Shown piece after piece: positions 43,657-51,561 of a stretch of DNA of 64,000 bases. The stretch spans positions 55,307 through 119,306 of the forward strand of contig NZ_BMPE01000011.1 of assembly GCF_014647435.1 (NCBI RefSeq). Reading direction: 5' to 3'. Both the position numbers and the translations under genes were made by a program. The notes beneath the pieces are model-generated. The model was not told the origin of the DNA. It ran no database searches and was given only the letters and a program-made list of their open reading frames with translations. How positions within the stretch are numbered: the stretch's first letter is position 1; every line of letters begins with the position of its first letter. The stretch is from Deinococcus radiotolerans. GTDB taxonomy: Bacteria; Deinococcota; Deinococci; Deinococcales; Deinococcaceae.

Positions 43657-44197
43657 GCGCCACCCCGCTCAGCTCGCAGGCGGCCAGGGCGCGCGTGATC
43701 GCGTGCGTGGCCGGCAGGTGAAAGCGCAGCGCCGCCTCATGCCGCGCGTGCGGTGCGGGCCGCAGCGGGTTCAGGTACCCGCACGCGCCGTCCGCCCGCT
43801 GCTGGAACGCCAGGAAGTCCGCGACGTCCGCCGCGTGCGGCAGCCGCCAGTGCAGCAGCAGCTCCAGCAGCGCCGCCGCGAGCGGCAGGTCATTCTCCCG
43901 GCAGGCTGCGAACGCGCAGCCCGGCACGATCACTCCGGCCAGGCCGCCCGGCCCGTCCGGCTGCCCGGCCCCGGCCGGCGCCGCCCGCACCTGCGCCAGC
44001 AGTGCCGCCGAATCCAGATCCAGCCACTCTGTCAGCGGCACGGGCGCCGCGTCGCTCCTCAGGTCGGGCACGTTCAGGGACGCGCACGTCACGGTCTCCC
44101 GCGCCAGCCGCGCCGCGTCGTCCGGCAGGGGGAGGGCCAGCAGGTCCGCTGCCCAGCGGGCAGCCGCTTCAAAATCAAAGGTCACGACTCGCATCAC
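43643..44197 (-). CDS. Uncharacterised helical protein of the peptide locus (toroid-like motif)
   Basis: 184 residues, GTG start at 44197 overlapping the upstream stop (ATG 44194 is the alternative). Ala/Leu-rich helices and the motif FLAFQQRADGACGYLNPL, which recalls the Q-x-x-D-G-x-x-G-Y/F repeats of alpha/alpha-toroid proteins (terpenoid-cyclase/prenyltransferase type). This resemblance is tentative. Position between two other unknown proteins and an exporter suggests a role in peptide maturation or transfer. Confidence 0.65.
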   Translation of the reverse strand: MMRVVTFDFEAAARWAADLLALPLPDDAARLARETVTCASLNVPDLRSDAAPVPLTEWLDLDSAALLAQVRAAPAGAGQPDGPGGLAGVIVPGCAFAACRENDLPLAAALLELLLHWRLPHAADVADFLAFQQRADGACGYLNPLRPAPHARHEAALRFHLPATHAITRALAACELSGVARANA

Positions 44198-45108
44198 TCG
44201 TTTCTCCTGGAAAAGTCAGGGGTCCACAGCGCCCCCGTCCTCTGAGCACCGGTCCACTGGGCGGCGGTCCCCAGGTTCGCGGCCACCACCGGCCACACCC
44301 AGCGGTCCTGCGCCTCCGGCATCTCCGTGCGCGCCTGCGCCGCGGCCTGCAGCGCCCGCGCCAGCAGGTCCGCGCTGGGCGCGCCGCTCAGCGCGTGCGC
44401 CAGGGCGTGCTCCGACACGGCCCGCAGCGCGCCCTCACGGTCCGGCTGGTCTGCGGCGCCCAGCGCGCGCAGCGCGTGCACCAGGTTCGCGGCCGTCACG
44501 CCCGCCGCCCAGTCCGGCACACCCAGGCCGCCGCTGCGGGCCGCGCGCAGCAGGTAATTCAGTACGCTGACCTTCTCGTAACACCACAGCCACGCCGGGG
44601 CACCCGCACCCAGCGCGGACGCCCGCGCCAGCTCGGTCGGGGCGGGCAGCGGCGCGCGACCCAGGTTCAGGCCGTCGGCCTGCAGCGCGTGCAGGTGCAC
44701 GCTCAGGTCCAGCAGGTGCATGGGCGTCCACTCCGCGCGGCTGATCAGCCCGGCGTCCAGGGTGCGCTGCACGGGCCGCAGTGCGCCCGGCAGGCCCGGC
44801 CAGTGCCGGTGCCACAGGTGCAGGGATGGCAGCGCCGGGTGCAGCCACTCGGCGTTCGTGAGCAGCAGGTCCTCCCACAGCGGGTGGCGCAGCAGCGCGC
44901 TCATGACCCGCTGAAGGCGCGACTCGGGCAGGCTCAAGCCGGACGGCAGGCACAGCAGCGCGCGGCTGACGGTGGCCAGCTGCTGCACGTCCCGGCTGGC
45001 TTCCGGCCCGAACACCTGGCGGGGTAGCGTGTCGTCCAGCACGTCCAGCCACGCGCGCAGGCTCAGCGGCTCGCGCAGCGGGGCGGGGGCGGTCAGGGCG
45101 CCGCTCAC
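44194..45108 (-). CDS. Uncharacterised helical protein of the peptide locus
   Basis: 304 residues from GTG 45108 (GTGA overlap). Wholly helical in appearance, Trp-rich (LWEDLLLTNAEWLHPALPSL, AWLWCYEKVSVLNYLLRAA). No family recognised. The apparent longer reading upstream is a shadow of the neighbouring gene. Tight overlap on both sides makes it part of the operon. Confidence 0.65.
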   Translation of the reverse strand: MSGALTAPAPLREPLSLRAWLDVLDDTLPRQVFGPEASRDVQQLATVSRALLCLPSGLSLPESRLQRVMSALLRHPLWEDLLLTNAEWLHPALPSLHLWHRHWPGLPGALRPVQRTLDAGLISRAEWTPMHLLDLSVHLHALQADGLNLGRAPLPAPTELARASALGAGAPAWLWCYEKVSVLNYLLRAARSGGLGVPDWAAGVTAANLVHALRALGAADQPDREGALRAVSEHALAHALSGAPSADLLARALQAAAQARTEMPEAQDRWVWPVVAANLGTAAQWTGAQRTGALWTPDFSRRNE

Positions 45109-46058
45109 GACGCCACCTGCACGGCCGGTTCCTGCGCGGCCTGAAGGGGCTGGGGGAACAGGGCGGGCATCGCCGCGCCCAGCATGACCAGCGTGGTGTG
45201 GTAACTCTGCGTGAAGCGGTAGTGGCCCGCTGCGCCGCCCGGCGTCGCCTCGTCCCGCTCGGCGCGGTAACTGGGCGCCGGGACGGCCCCGCACGTCAGT
45301 TGCAGCGCCGCCAGCCGCGTCCAGGCGTACCGGGCGGCCACGCTGCCGGTGTCGCCCAGGAAGGCCAGGCACATCAGCAGCTCCCCGCTCAGGTCGGCGT
45401 TGCCCTCCCGCAGCGTCAGGCCCAGCGCGCCGCGCAGCTGCTCCCGCAGGCCCGCCGTGTCCGGCCAGCACGCGGCCAGGTCCGCCTCGCCCAGGTCCGC
45501 CAGGTAGAAGAGGGTGTGCGTGATCGAGTACAGGTCCGAATCCGTGCAGTGCGCCAGGGGCCGCGCCGTGCCCAGCACCGTGCGCGGCAGGTCCGGCAGC
45601 AGGGACCGCGGGTCGAAGTGCAGTTCGGCGCGCGCCACGCTGTACGCGAGGTCCATCGCGCGGTACGGCGTGCGGCTCACGCGGACCAGCTCCGGCAGGC
45701 CCGTCTGGCGGAAGCGGTCCAGCAGCCCGTCGCGCGGGGCGCGGCCGCACAGCGCGTCGAACTCGTCCCGCAGCGCGAACACGATCAGGCCGGCCGGGTC
45801 CTGCTGCGCGAACGCCGCGAAATCGTACGAGTCGAAGGTCCGCGCGCAGAAGGCCGCCAGGTCCGCCAGCAGCGGCTCCTGATGGTGCAGGCCCCGGCGC
45901 AGGAACGGGTTGAGGACGAACACCAGTTCAATGAACGGCTTGACGCGCAGCGAGTGATCCGACACGAACTCGTGATCCGGGTGGAAGGCGTCCAGGTGCG
46001 CCGACACCCACGTGAGCGCGCGGCGGAACACCGGCAGCGCCGGATGATCAGTGGTCAT
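45105..46058 (-). CDS. Uncharacterised protein of the peptide locus (possibly DUF6895-like)
   Basis: 317 residues from ATG 46058. Helical, with RRALTWVSAHLDAFHPDHEF at the N-terminus and the distinctive CTDSDLYSITHTLFYLADLG in the middle. From memory this D-x-Y-x-x-T-H-x-x-x-Y pattern resembles DUF6895-type proteins found beside peptide natural-product genes in actinobacteria; I cannot verify this. Conserved His/Asp/Tyr could form an active site. Overlaps the M16 peptidase gene by 11 bases. Confidence 0.65.
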   Translation of the reverse strand: MTTDHPALPVFRRALTWVSAHLDAFHPDHEFVSDHSLRVKPFIELVFVLNPFLRRGLHHQEPLLADLAAFCARTFDSYDFAAFAQQDPAGLIVFALRDEFDALCGRAPRDGLLDRFRQTGLPELVRVSRTPYRAMDLAYSVARAELHFDPRSLLPDLPRTVLGTARPLAHCTDSDLYSITHTLFYLADLGEADLAACWPDTAGLREQLRGALGLTLREGNADLSGELLMCLAFLGDTGSVAARYAWTRLAALQLTCGAVPAPSYRAERDEATPGGAAGHYRFTQSYHTTLVMLGAAMPALFPQPLQAAQEPAVQVAS

Positions 46059-48771
46059 GAAACCCCCAGGGCAGCAGAGACGGAATGTGGTGGCAGAAGG
46101 GGCGTCCGTGGGTCAGCGAAGAGGTGGTCCGCGGCCACCGCGCCAGCTGGGCGGCCACCCGCGCTATGTCATCCGCCGTGACCGACAGCAGGCCCCGCAG
46201 GAACACCGCGCGGTGGGGGACGAAGCCGAAGTGCGCGTCCAGCGCCGCCTGCCGCGCGAGCATGGCCCGCGACCGCAGCGACAGCAGCTGCCGCACGGCG
46301 CCCAGCCGCGCCGCCTCCAGCGCCTCGCCCCGTAGGTCCGGCAGGTACGACGTGGCCGCGCGGAACACGTCCAGCGTCCGCTCGGGCTGCGGGTCGCGCG
46401 CCGAGACGGCCAGCAGCAGCCCCGCCTCCGGCAACGCCCGCACCGTCACTGCGTACGCCCCACCCTGCGCCCGCACCGGGGCGTGCAGCGCGTCCTGCAG
46501 CGCGCGGCCCAGCACCAGGAACGCCGGGGCGTCCGCATGCGCGAACGGCACGGTCGGCCACGCCAGCGCCGCCGAACCCGGCAGGTCCGCCCCGCCCGGC
46601 GCGGCCCTCAGGGGTGCCAGTGCACCCCGCGCGGCCACCGGCAGGCCCGACAGCAGCGGCCGCAGCACCTCCGGCAGCGCCGGGCCGGGTTGATCAGCGA
46701 CCACCACGGCCCGCAGGTCCTCCCGGGCCCACAGCGCGGCGTGCAGGGCGCGCAGCGCGTCCTCCAGCGCCGGGTGCGCCGCCGAGGCGTCCAGCAGGTC
46801 GTGGCTGAGGCACCCGTCACACGCCTCGCGCACCCCGAAGGCCGGGTTCACCGCCAGCGCCGCGCGCAGCATGCCCAGCTGCGCCGACTGCGTGGGGCGC
46901 AGGGCCCGCAGCTGCGCCGCGCGGTCCTGGAGCTGCCGCCGCGCCTCCTGCGGCACCGGGCTGAGCGTGGCCCAGGCCTGGCCCAGCCGCGCCGTGACGT
47001 CCGTCATGCGCGTACTCAGGCCCCGGACGTTCAGGGTCACGCTGAGGGTCACGCGCGCCGGATCAAGCGGATCGTGCGTGGTGTCCGCGTTCACGCTCCA
47101 GGTGGCGCCCAGCGCCTGCACGTCCCGCGTGAGCGCCTGCCCCAGCGGACTGCGCGGCAGCAGGTGCAGGTACGCGGGCAGCCAGCCCAGCAGATCGGTC
47201 TCCCCGGGCAGGTCCCGGCTCACGCTGAACTGCGTCAGCGCCCCCGGCACCCGCGCCGACTGCACCGGCACGCCCAGCACCTCACCCGCGTGCAGGTCCG
47301 GCACGTCCGGCAGCCGCACCCGCTCCGTCAGAGCGGCCCGCTGCGGCGCGGGGGCCGCCGCCAGGGGCGCCTGTTCCTCCCAACCCTCGGACCCGGTCGG
47401 CCCGTCCAGCAGGAGTGGCGCGGCGCGCGGCTCTGGGTCCGGCGCGACCTGCAGGCGCACCACGCTGCGGTGCCCACTGTCCGCCAGCACCCGCCGCGCC
47501 AGGTCCGCCAGGAAGCCCGGCAGGTCCGGCAGGTCCGCCAGGGCCTGCGCCGCGCCCGCCAGCGCCTGCGGCAGCGCGTCCTGCCCGTGATGTGCGGCGC
47601 CCAGCACATCGAACGACAGCTGCACCCCGTACGGGAAGCCGTGATGCTGCGTGTCCAGCGCACTCAGCGTGTAGCGGCCCAGCGCGGCCTGCACGTCCTC
47701 CGGTCGCAGGGGCGCGCGCAGCACGTCCAGCAGCGCCGCGAGCAGCTCCTGCGGGTCCACGTCCGCCGCGACACCCGCCGCCAGGACCGGCTGCGCCGTG
47801 TCCGCATGCAGCCCGCTGCCATCCGCGAGCGGCCCCCCCAGTGCCCGCGCCACGCGCTGCAGCGGCGCGTCCGGGTGCCCCAGCAGCGCCAGGCCCAGCA
47901 CGTTCAGCCCCTGCGTCTCCAGCGGGGACAGCCCCTCCGGGAGGGCCCACGCGATCAGCGTCTGCGCGCTGCGCGGGTGCGAGACCGTCCACTCCGGCAC
48001 GCCGGCCGTCATGGGCTGCGGCCAGGGGGCCGCCTGGCCACGCGGCCGCGCCCGCAGCACCTGCGCCACGCGCCGCGTCACCTCCGGCAGCGGCAGCGAC
48101 CCGTACGCGAACACCGTCAGGTTCGCCGGCACGTAGTACTGCGCGTGGTATGCCCGCACGTCCGCGACGCTCAGGTCCGGCAGGGCCTGCGGCGTGCCAC
48201 CCGACGACCACGCGTACGCCGAGCCCGGGAAGAGGGCCGCGCCCGTCGCCTCCCGCAGCCGACGCGCCGGGTGCGCGTACGCGCCGCGCATTTCGTTCAG
48301 GATCACGCCGCCCAGCGACCCGTCTGGTAGCGGCCGCCACGCCTCCTGCCGGAACGCCCCGCCCTCCAGCAGCGGATTGAAGGTGGCGTCCAGCAGGAAG
48401 TCCAGCGTGTCCAGCATGTCCCCCGGCACCGTCCCCGACGCCGTGAAGGCCGTCCAGTCGCGGGTGGTGCTGGCATTCAGGTAATCCAGCAGCTGCCAGC
48501 GCTGCCACGCCTGGAACGCGTCCCGCGACGGAAAGCGCCGCGAGCCCATCAGCACCAGGTGCTCCAGCACGTGCGGGTGCCCCGCGTCACTCCAGGGCGG
48601 CGTGCGGAACGACACGCTCAGGGTGCTGCTCTCATCCGGCGCGGCTACGTACAGCAGCCGCGCGCCACTCTCGTGCCGGTACTCCCCGAACGAGCCGCCC
48701 AGCACCGGCAGCGGCCGCAGCCGCTCCAGGCGGAAGCCGTGCAGGTCCGCGCACACGGCCGGCACCGTCAT
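46048..48771 (-). CDS. M16C (PreP-like) zinc metallopeptidase
   Basis: 907 residues from ATG 48771 (TGATG overlap with the permease). Inverted zinc motif H67-x-x-E70-H71 in HPHVLEHLVLMGS with the third ligand E160 (GGVILNEMRGA). The family degrades peptides of up to about 70 residues inside a closed chamber, e.g. PreP and pitrilysin-type enzymes. The full four-domain length is present, and the C-terminal half is catalytically inert as usual. In this locus it is the natural candidate for cutting leaders or degrading the 41-42 residue peptides (inference). Confidence 0.9.
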   Translation of the reverse strand: MTVPAVCADLHGFRLERLRPLPVLGGSFGEYRHESGARLLYVAAPDESSTLSVSFRTPPWSDAGHPHVLEHLVLMGSRRFPSRDAFQAWQRWQLLDYLNASTTRDWTAFTASGTVPGDMLDTLDFLLDATFNPLLEGGAFRQEAWRPLPDGSLGGVILNEMRGAYAHPARRLREATGAALFPGSAYAWSSGGTPQALPDLSVADVRAYHAQYYVPANLTVFAYGSLPLPEVTRRVAQVLRARPRGQAAPWPQPMTAGVPEWTVSHPRSAQTLIAWALPEGLSPLETQGLNVLGLALLGHPDAPLQRVARALGGPLADGSGLHADTAQPVLAAGVAADVDPQELLAALLDVLRAPLRPEDVQAALGRYTLSALDTQHHGFPYGVQLSFDVLGAAHHGQDALPQALAGAAQALADLPDLPGFLADLARRVLADSGHRSVVRLQVAPDPEPRAAPLLLDGPTGSEGWEEQAPLAAAPAPQRAALTERVRLPDVPDLHAGEVLGVPVQSARVPGALTQFSVSRDLPGETDLLGWLPAYLHLLPRSPLGQALTRDVQALGATWSVNADTTHDPLDPARVTLSVTLNVRGLSTRMTDVTARLGQAWATLSPVPQEARRQLQDRAAQLRALRPTQSAQLGMLRAALAVNPAFGVREACDGCLSHDLLDASAAHPALEDALRALHAALWAREDLRAVVVADQPGPALPEVLRPLLSGLPVAARGALAPLRAAPGGADLPGSAALAWPTVPFAHADAPAFLVLGRALQDALHAPVRAQGGAYAVTVRALPEAGLLLAVSARDPQPERTLDVFRAATSYLPDLRGEALEAARLGAVRQLLSLRSRAMLARQAALDAHFGFVPHRAVFLRGLLSVTADDIARVAAQLARWPRTTSSLTHGRPFCHHIPSLLPWGFHDH

Positions 48772-49550
48772 CAGTAGCTCCCCAGCAGGCCGCGCGTGCG
48801 CACCGCCCGGTCCGCGCGGCGGAACACCTGCACGCCCAGCGCGAACCACAGCGCCCCGCTGAGCAGCATCACGGCCGCGCCCGCCAGGCCCGGCGCGCTG
48901 CCGTCCACCATCACGGCCCGCACGCCCGCCGCGCCCGGCACCATCGGCAGCGCCGACAGCACGGGGAACAGCCCCGGCACCGTCTTCTCGAATGGCGTCA
49001 TCACCACGAACAGCAGCGCGAAGTTCGCCAGGTTCAGCAGCTGCTGAATCCGCTTGGCCCCCAGCGCCAGCGCCCCGAACATGAACGCCAGCCCGAACGC
49101 GCCCATCAGCGCCGACGCGACCGGCACGATCAGCCATGGGCTCAGGTGCAGCCGCGTGCCCGTCACCAGGCAGATCACGCTCAGGACCACCGCGTTCATC
49201 AGCACGGTCCACACCACCCGCGTCAGGCTGCGCAGCACGAACACCCGCGTCAGCCCGAACCGCGACAGGCACACCTGCTCCAGCGTGCCCGTCTGCGCCT
49301 CGTTCTGCGCGTCCATGCTGACGTCCGCCAGCACGAACAGGATCAGCGACCACAGCACGTACCCCACCACCACGCTGTCCAGCCGGTCCCCGAAACTGCT
49401 CATGCCCGACACGTACCGCGTGCTGAAGAACAACCCCAGGAACACCAGCGTCAGGCCCAGCACGCTGCCCACCGTGTTCCCCACGTAGCGGCGCATCAGG
49501 ATCACCGACCGCAGCCACTCCGCCTGAAAGAGCCTCAGCGAATCACGCAT
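48771..49550 (-). CDS. ABC-2 type permease (exporter 1)
   Basis: 259 residues, six helices, starting LFQAEWLRSVILMRRYVGNT typical of ABC-2 permeases; MDAQNEAQTGTLEQVCLSRF is the conserved cytoplasmic loop. Overlaps the upstream ATPase gene by eight bases, forming exporter 1 with it. Confidence 0.88.
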   Translation of the reverse strand: MRDSLRLFQAEWLRSVILMRRYVGNTVGSVLGLTLVFLGLFFSTRYVSGMSSFGDRLDSVVVGYVLWSLILFVLADVSMDAQNEAQTGTLEQVCLSRFGLTRVFVLRSLTRVVWTVLMNAVVLSVICLVTGTRLHLSPWLIVPVASALMGAFGLAFMFGALALGAKRIQQLLNLANFALLFVVMTPFEKTVPGLFPVLSALPMVPGAAGVRAVMVDGSAPGLAGAAVMLLSGALWFALGVQVFRRADRAVRTRGLLGSY

Positions 49551-50475
49551 ACGCCACCTCCGCCTCGCGGTTCACGCGCAGGAACACGTCCGCCAGGTCC
49601 ACCTCGCTGGGCGTCACCGCCCGCAATTCCAGCGGCCGCAGCGTGTCCAGCACCTCGTACAGCAGCGCGCCCGGCCCGAAGTACGACACGCGGCCCGGCT
49701 CCAGCTCCTCCACACCCAGGCCCCGCAGCGCCGCGCGCTGCGCGTCACTGAGCAGCCCGTCGAAGCGCAGCTCGAAACCGCTGCCGCTGTACGCGCGCAG
49801 CAGCTCCCGCGTGGGCTGCTCGGTCACCACCTGCCCGCGGCGCATGATCACCACCCGGTCCGACAGTTTCTGCGCCACGTCCAGCTGGTGCGTCGTGAGC
49901 AGCACCGCGCAGCCCCGCGCCACCAGGGACCGCACCAGCGCCTGCATGTCCAGCGTCGCCTGCACGTCCAGGCCCAGCGTCGGCTCGTCCAGCAGCAGCA
50001 GCTGCGGCTCCGGCAGGACCGCCAGCGCAATCGCCAGCTTCTGCTGCATGCCGCGCGACAGGCGCTGCACCGGCACGTGCCGCTTGTCCCCCAGGCTGAA
50101 CTCCTCCAGCAGGCCCGGCACGCGGCGGCGCACCTGAGCGCGCGTCAGGCCGCGCAGCACCCCGAAGTACTCGAAGTTCTCCTGCACGGTCAGCGTCCAG
50201 TACGTGTTGCGGTTCCCCTCCAGCACCGCCCCGATTCGCTCCAGCACCCGCGCGTCCACGTGCGGGTCCCCACCACACACCCGCACCGACCCGCTATCCG
50301 GACGGATCAGCCCGGTCAGCATCTTCAGCGTCGTGGTTTTCCCCGCGCCGTTCGCCCCCAGGAACGCCACCACCTCACCCGCCCGGCAGCTCAGGCTCAC
50401 GCCCTGCACCGCCTCCACCACCTGCTTGCCCGCCCGGTACGACTTCCTGAGGTCCGTCGCCTGCAATACGTCCAT
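49543..50475 (-). CDS. ABC transporter ATPase (exporter 1)
   Basis: 310 residues from ATG 50475, preceded by a strong purine-rich SD (AGGAGGGGG). Walker A FLGANGAGKTTTLKML, signature LSRGMQQKLAIALAVL, Walker B LLLLDEPTLGLD, switch LLTTHQLDVAQ, then a C-terminal extension typical of CcmA/NatA-like exporters. First gene of the nine-gene operon; its promoter carries the shared TTTCTCC element. Confidence 0.94.
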   Translation of the reverse strand: MDVLQATDLRKSYRAGKQVVEAVQGVSLSCRAGEVVAFLGANGAGKTTTLKMLTGLIRPDSGSVRVCGGDPHVDARVLERIGAVLEGNRNTYWTLTVQENFEYFGVLRGLTRAQVRRRVPGLLEEFSLGDKRHVPVQRLSRGMQQKLAIALAVLPEPQLLLLDEPTLGLDVQATLDMQALVRSLVARGCAVLLTTHQLDVAQKLSDRVVIMRRGQVVTEQPTRELLRAYSGSGFELRFDGLLSDAQRAALRGLGVEELEPGRVSYFGPGALLYEVLDTLRPLELRAVTPSEVDLADVFLRVNREAEVAYA

Positions 50476-50503
50476 GTTCTCCCCCTCCTGATGGGTCACG
50501 CGC

Positions 50504-50537
50504 ACCGTACGCACCACAGGGAGAAAACCCGGAGAAA
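50504..50537 (-). promoter_or_regulatory. Promoter with direct-repeat activator box for the exporter/peptidase operon
   Basis: On the minus strand TTTCTCC (50537-50531), four bases, TTTCTCC (50526-50520), ten bases, TACGGT (50509-50504). Repeats start 11 bp apart, one helical turn, as at SARP-activated promoters. The same composite element precedes the secreted-peptide gene at 54570-54603. The ATPase ATG follows 28 bases later. Confidence 0.7.
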
Positions 50538-50551
50538 CCCCAACCCAGAAC

Positions 50552-50580
50552 GCGCCCCCCGGCGTCAGGCCAGGGGGCGC
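50552..50580 (-). terminator. Hairpin between precursor genes and exporter operon
   Basis: GCGCCCCC (50552-50559) pairs with GGGGGCGC (50573-50580), 13-base loop. It lies just after the third tandem peptide gene, so the small-peptide transcript may end here while the exporter operon starts from its own promoter. Confidence 0.65.
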
Positions 50581-50594
50581 ACTCAGGTACCGAA

Positions 50595-50723
50595 TTACAG
50601 CACTTCAGTCGTCAGCAGGCTGTCGAAGGCGGGCTGTTCGTCGTTGGCGACGATCAGGACGTAACCGGTGAGGGCGAGGACGGCAACGCCGTCGAGTTCG
50701 TTCTGGGCAGTGAAGTTGGTCAT
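50595..50723 (-). CDS. Tandem peptide, copy 3 (variant C-terminus)
   Basis: 42 residues. Residues 1-36 are identical to copies 1 and 2 (from MTNFTAQNELDG to AFDSL); the last six change to LTTEVL. An SD AGGAG precedes it, overlapping the stop codon of copy 2 (TAAGGAG). The altered tail shows that this end tolerates change or has a different role. Confidence 0.85.
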   Translation of the reverse strand: MTNFTAQNELDGVAVLALTGYVLIVANDEQPAFDSLLTTEVL

Positions 50724-50734
50724 GTCAGTTCTCC

Positions 50735-50863
50735 TTATTTGATGTCAGCGGCGATGAGGCTGTCGAAGGCGGGCTGTTCGTCGTTGGCGACGATCAGGAC
50801 GTAACCGGTGAGGGCGAGGACGGCGACGCCGTCGAGTTCGTTCTGAGCGGTGAAGTTGGTCAT
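50735..50863 (-). CDS. Tandem peptide, copy 2
   Basis: 42 residues, identical in protein sequence to copy 1; differences are synonymous. N-terminus MTNFTAQNELDG, hydrophobic core VAVLALTGYVLIVA, then an acidic region NDEQPAFDSLIAADIK. No Cys, no signal peptide, only one Lys. SD AGGAG overlaps the copy-1 stop. Confidence 0.87.
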   Translation of the reverse strand: MTNFTAQNELDGVAVLALTGYVLIVANDEQPAFDSLIAADIK

Positions 50864-50874
50864 GTCAGTTCTCC

Positions 50875-51003
50875 TTATTTGATGTCAGCGGCGATGAGGC
50901 TGTCGAAGGCGGGCTGTTCGTCGTTGGCGACGATCAGGACGTAACCGGTGAGGGCGAGGACGGCAACGCCGTCGAGTTCGTTCTGGGCGGTGAAGTTGGT
51001 CAT
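50875..51003 (-). CDS. Tandem peptide, copy 1
   Basis: 42 residues with the same sequence as copy 2. The hydrophobic centre has LTGY followed by VLIVAND; net charge is acidic. It resembles a ribosomally made peptide precursor, with a polar leader-like end and a hydrophobic core, rather than a housekeeping protein. SD AGGAG is placed eight bases before ATG 51003, inside the end of the preceding 30-codon ORF. Confidence 0.87.
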   Translation of the reverse strand: MTNFTAQNELDGVAVLALTGYVLIVANDEQPAFDSLIAADIK

Positions 51004-51005
51004 GT

Positions 51006-51098
51006 TCAGTTCTCCTGTGTGGGGGTGGCGGCCTGGGGGCCGAGGTCGAGGTCGAGGGGCAGGAAGGTGTGGGCGTGTTCGGGGAACGCGGGGGTCAT
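51006..51098 (-). CDS. 30-residue ORF between peptide genes
   Basis: Starts at ATG 51098 overlapping the stop of the upstream peptide (ATGA) and ends two bases before copy 1. MTPAFPEHAHTFLPLDLDLG then an Ala/Thr/Pro/Gln tail. It may be a coupled small peptide or only a translational bridge. Confidence 0.45.
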   Translation of the reverse strand: MTPAFPEHAHTFLPLDLDLGPQAATPTQEN

Positions 51099-51220
51099 TC
51101 GACCGTGCTTTCCAGGTACCCCTGGAAGCCCTCGGAGGCGGTCGAGTTGTCCGGCAGGACGAAGCGGAATCCGGTCAGGACGAAGATGGCGAGCTGGTCG
51201 GTGGTGTCGTGTGCATTCAT
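51095..51220 (-). CDS. Divergent first peptide of the locus
   Basis: 41 residues with SD GGAGG upstream of ATG 51220. The middle, AIFVLTGFRFVLPDN, matches the tandem peptides' VAVLALTGYVLIVAND in pattern (hydrophobic run, LTG-aromatic, hydrophobic, P/A then Asn/Asp), and a C-terminal GFQGYLESTVE parallels AFDSLIAADIK. I read it as a diverged member of the same peptide family. No Cys, acidic. Confidence 0.75.
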   Translation of the reverse strand: MNAHDTTDQLAIFVLTGFRFVLPDNSTASEGFQGYLESTVE

Positions 51221-51561
51221 CGTGGTGCTCCTCCCTGGATCGTTCGGGGTGCCTCTGGGCGTCTCCCGTTCGTTGGTATGAGTATGCGGGGGCGGTATTT
51301 GCCCGCACCTGACGATGTTTTTCCTGCTGTTGACCTGTTGATTGCTGGAACCTTACATGCGTGGCAACACTGCTGGCTGGCGTGCGGGGGGCGCCGGACT
51401 GCTGGACTGTCTGGTCAGCGTGCCCCTCGCGCGTCTGGGCTGCGTTCCTCCACAGACTGGCCTCTGTGGGGTGCCCACACGTGTTGGCGCCTCTCCACGA
51501 TCAGGGGAGGCGCCGGGTTCGCTGGGCCGGGCTTACCGGGCGTGCCGGGCGGCGTGGGTGG
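51221..51561. other. 341-bp region between regulator gene and first peptide gene
   Basis: No gene. It holds two hairpins near the regulator stop (51486-51514; CCACAGA 51450-51456 with TCTGTGG 51463-51469) and a tandem 8-bp direct repeat CTGTTGAC/CTGTTGAT at 51327-51342, a candidate activator site for the peptide genes. No good -35/-10 pair is seen, only CATACT on the minus strand (51287-51282). Confidence 0.5.
51486..51514 (-). terminator. Terminator of the large regulator gene
   Basis: 11-bp stem with one non-Watson-Crick pair: GGCGCCTCTCC (51486-51496) with GGGGAGGCGCC (51504-51514). Confidence 0.65.

Larger units (their letters stand above)
50595..51003 (-). repeat. Three-unit 140-bp direct repeat encoding tandem peptides
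   Basis: Start codons at 51003, 50863 and 50723 are exactly 140 bp apart. Each unit is a 129-base gene plus an 11-base spacer that supplies the next SD. Between units the coding bases differ mainly at synonymous third positions, except for the 3' end of the last copy. Confidence 0.95.

Noticed and set aside
48772..49518. N-terminal extension of the M16 peptidase reading frame
   Set aside because: The extra 249 residues overlap the permease gene out of frame and have shadow-like composition; the ATG at 48771 with TGATG overlap is the natural start.
50595..51003. Direct repeats suggesting a CRISPR or minisatellite
   Set aside because: Units are 140 bp, all in frame, with start, stop and SD in each; they encode near-identical peptides and no short conserved repeat alternates with unique spacers.
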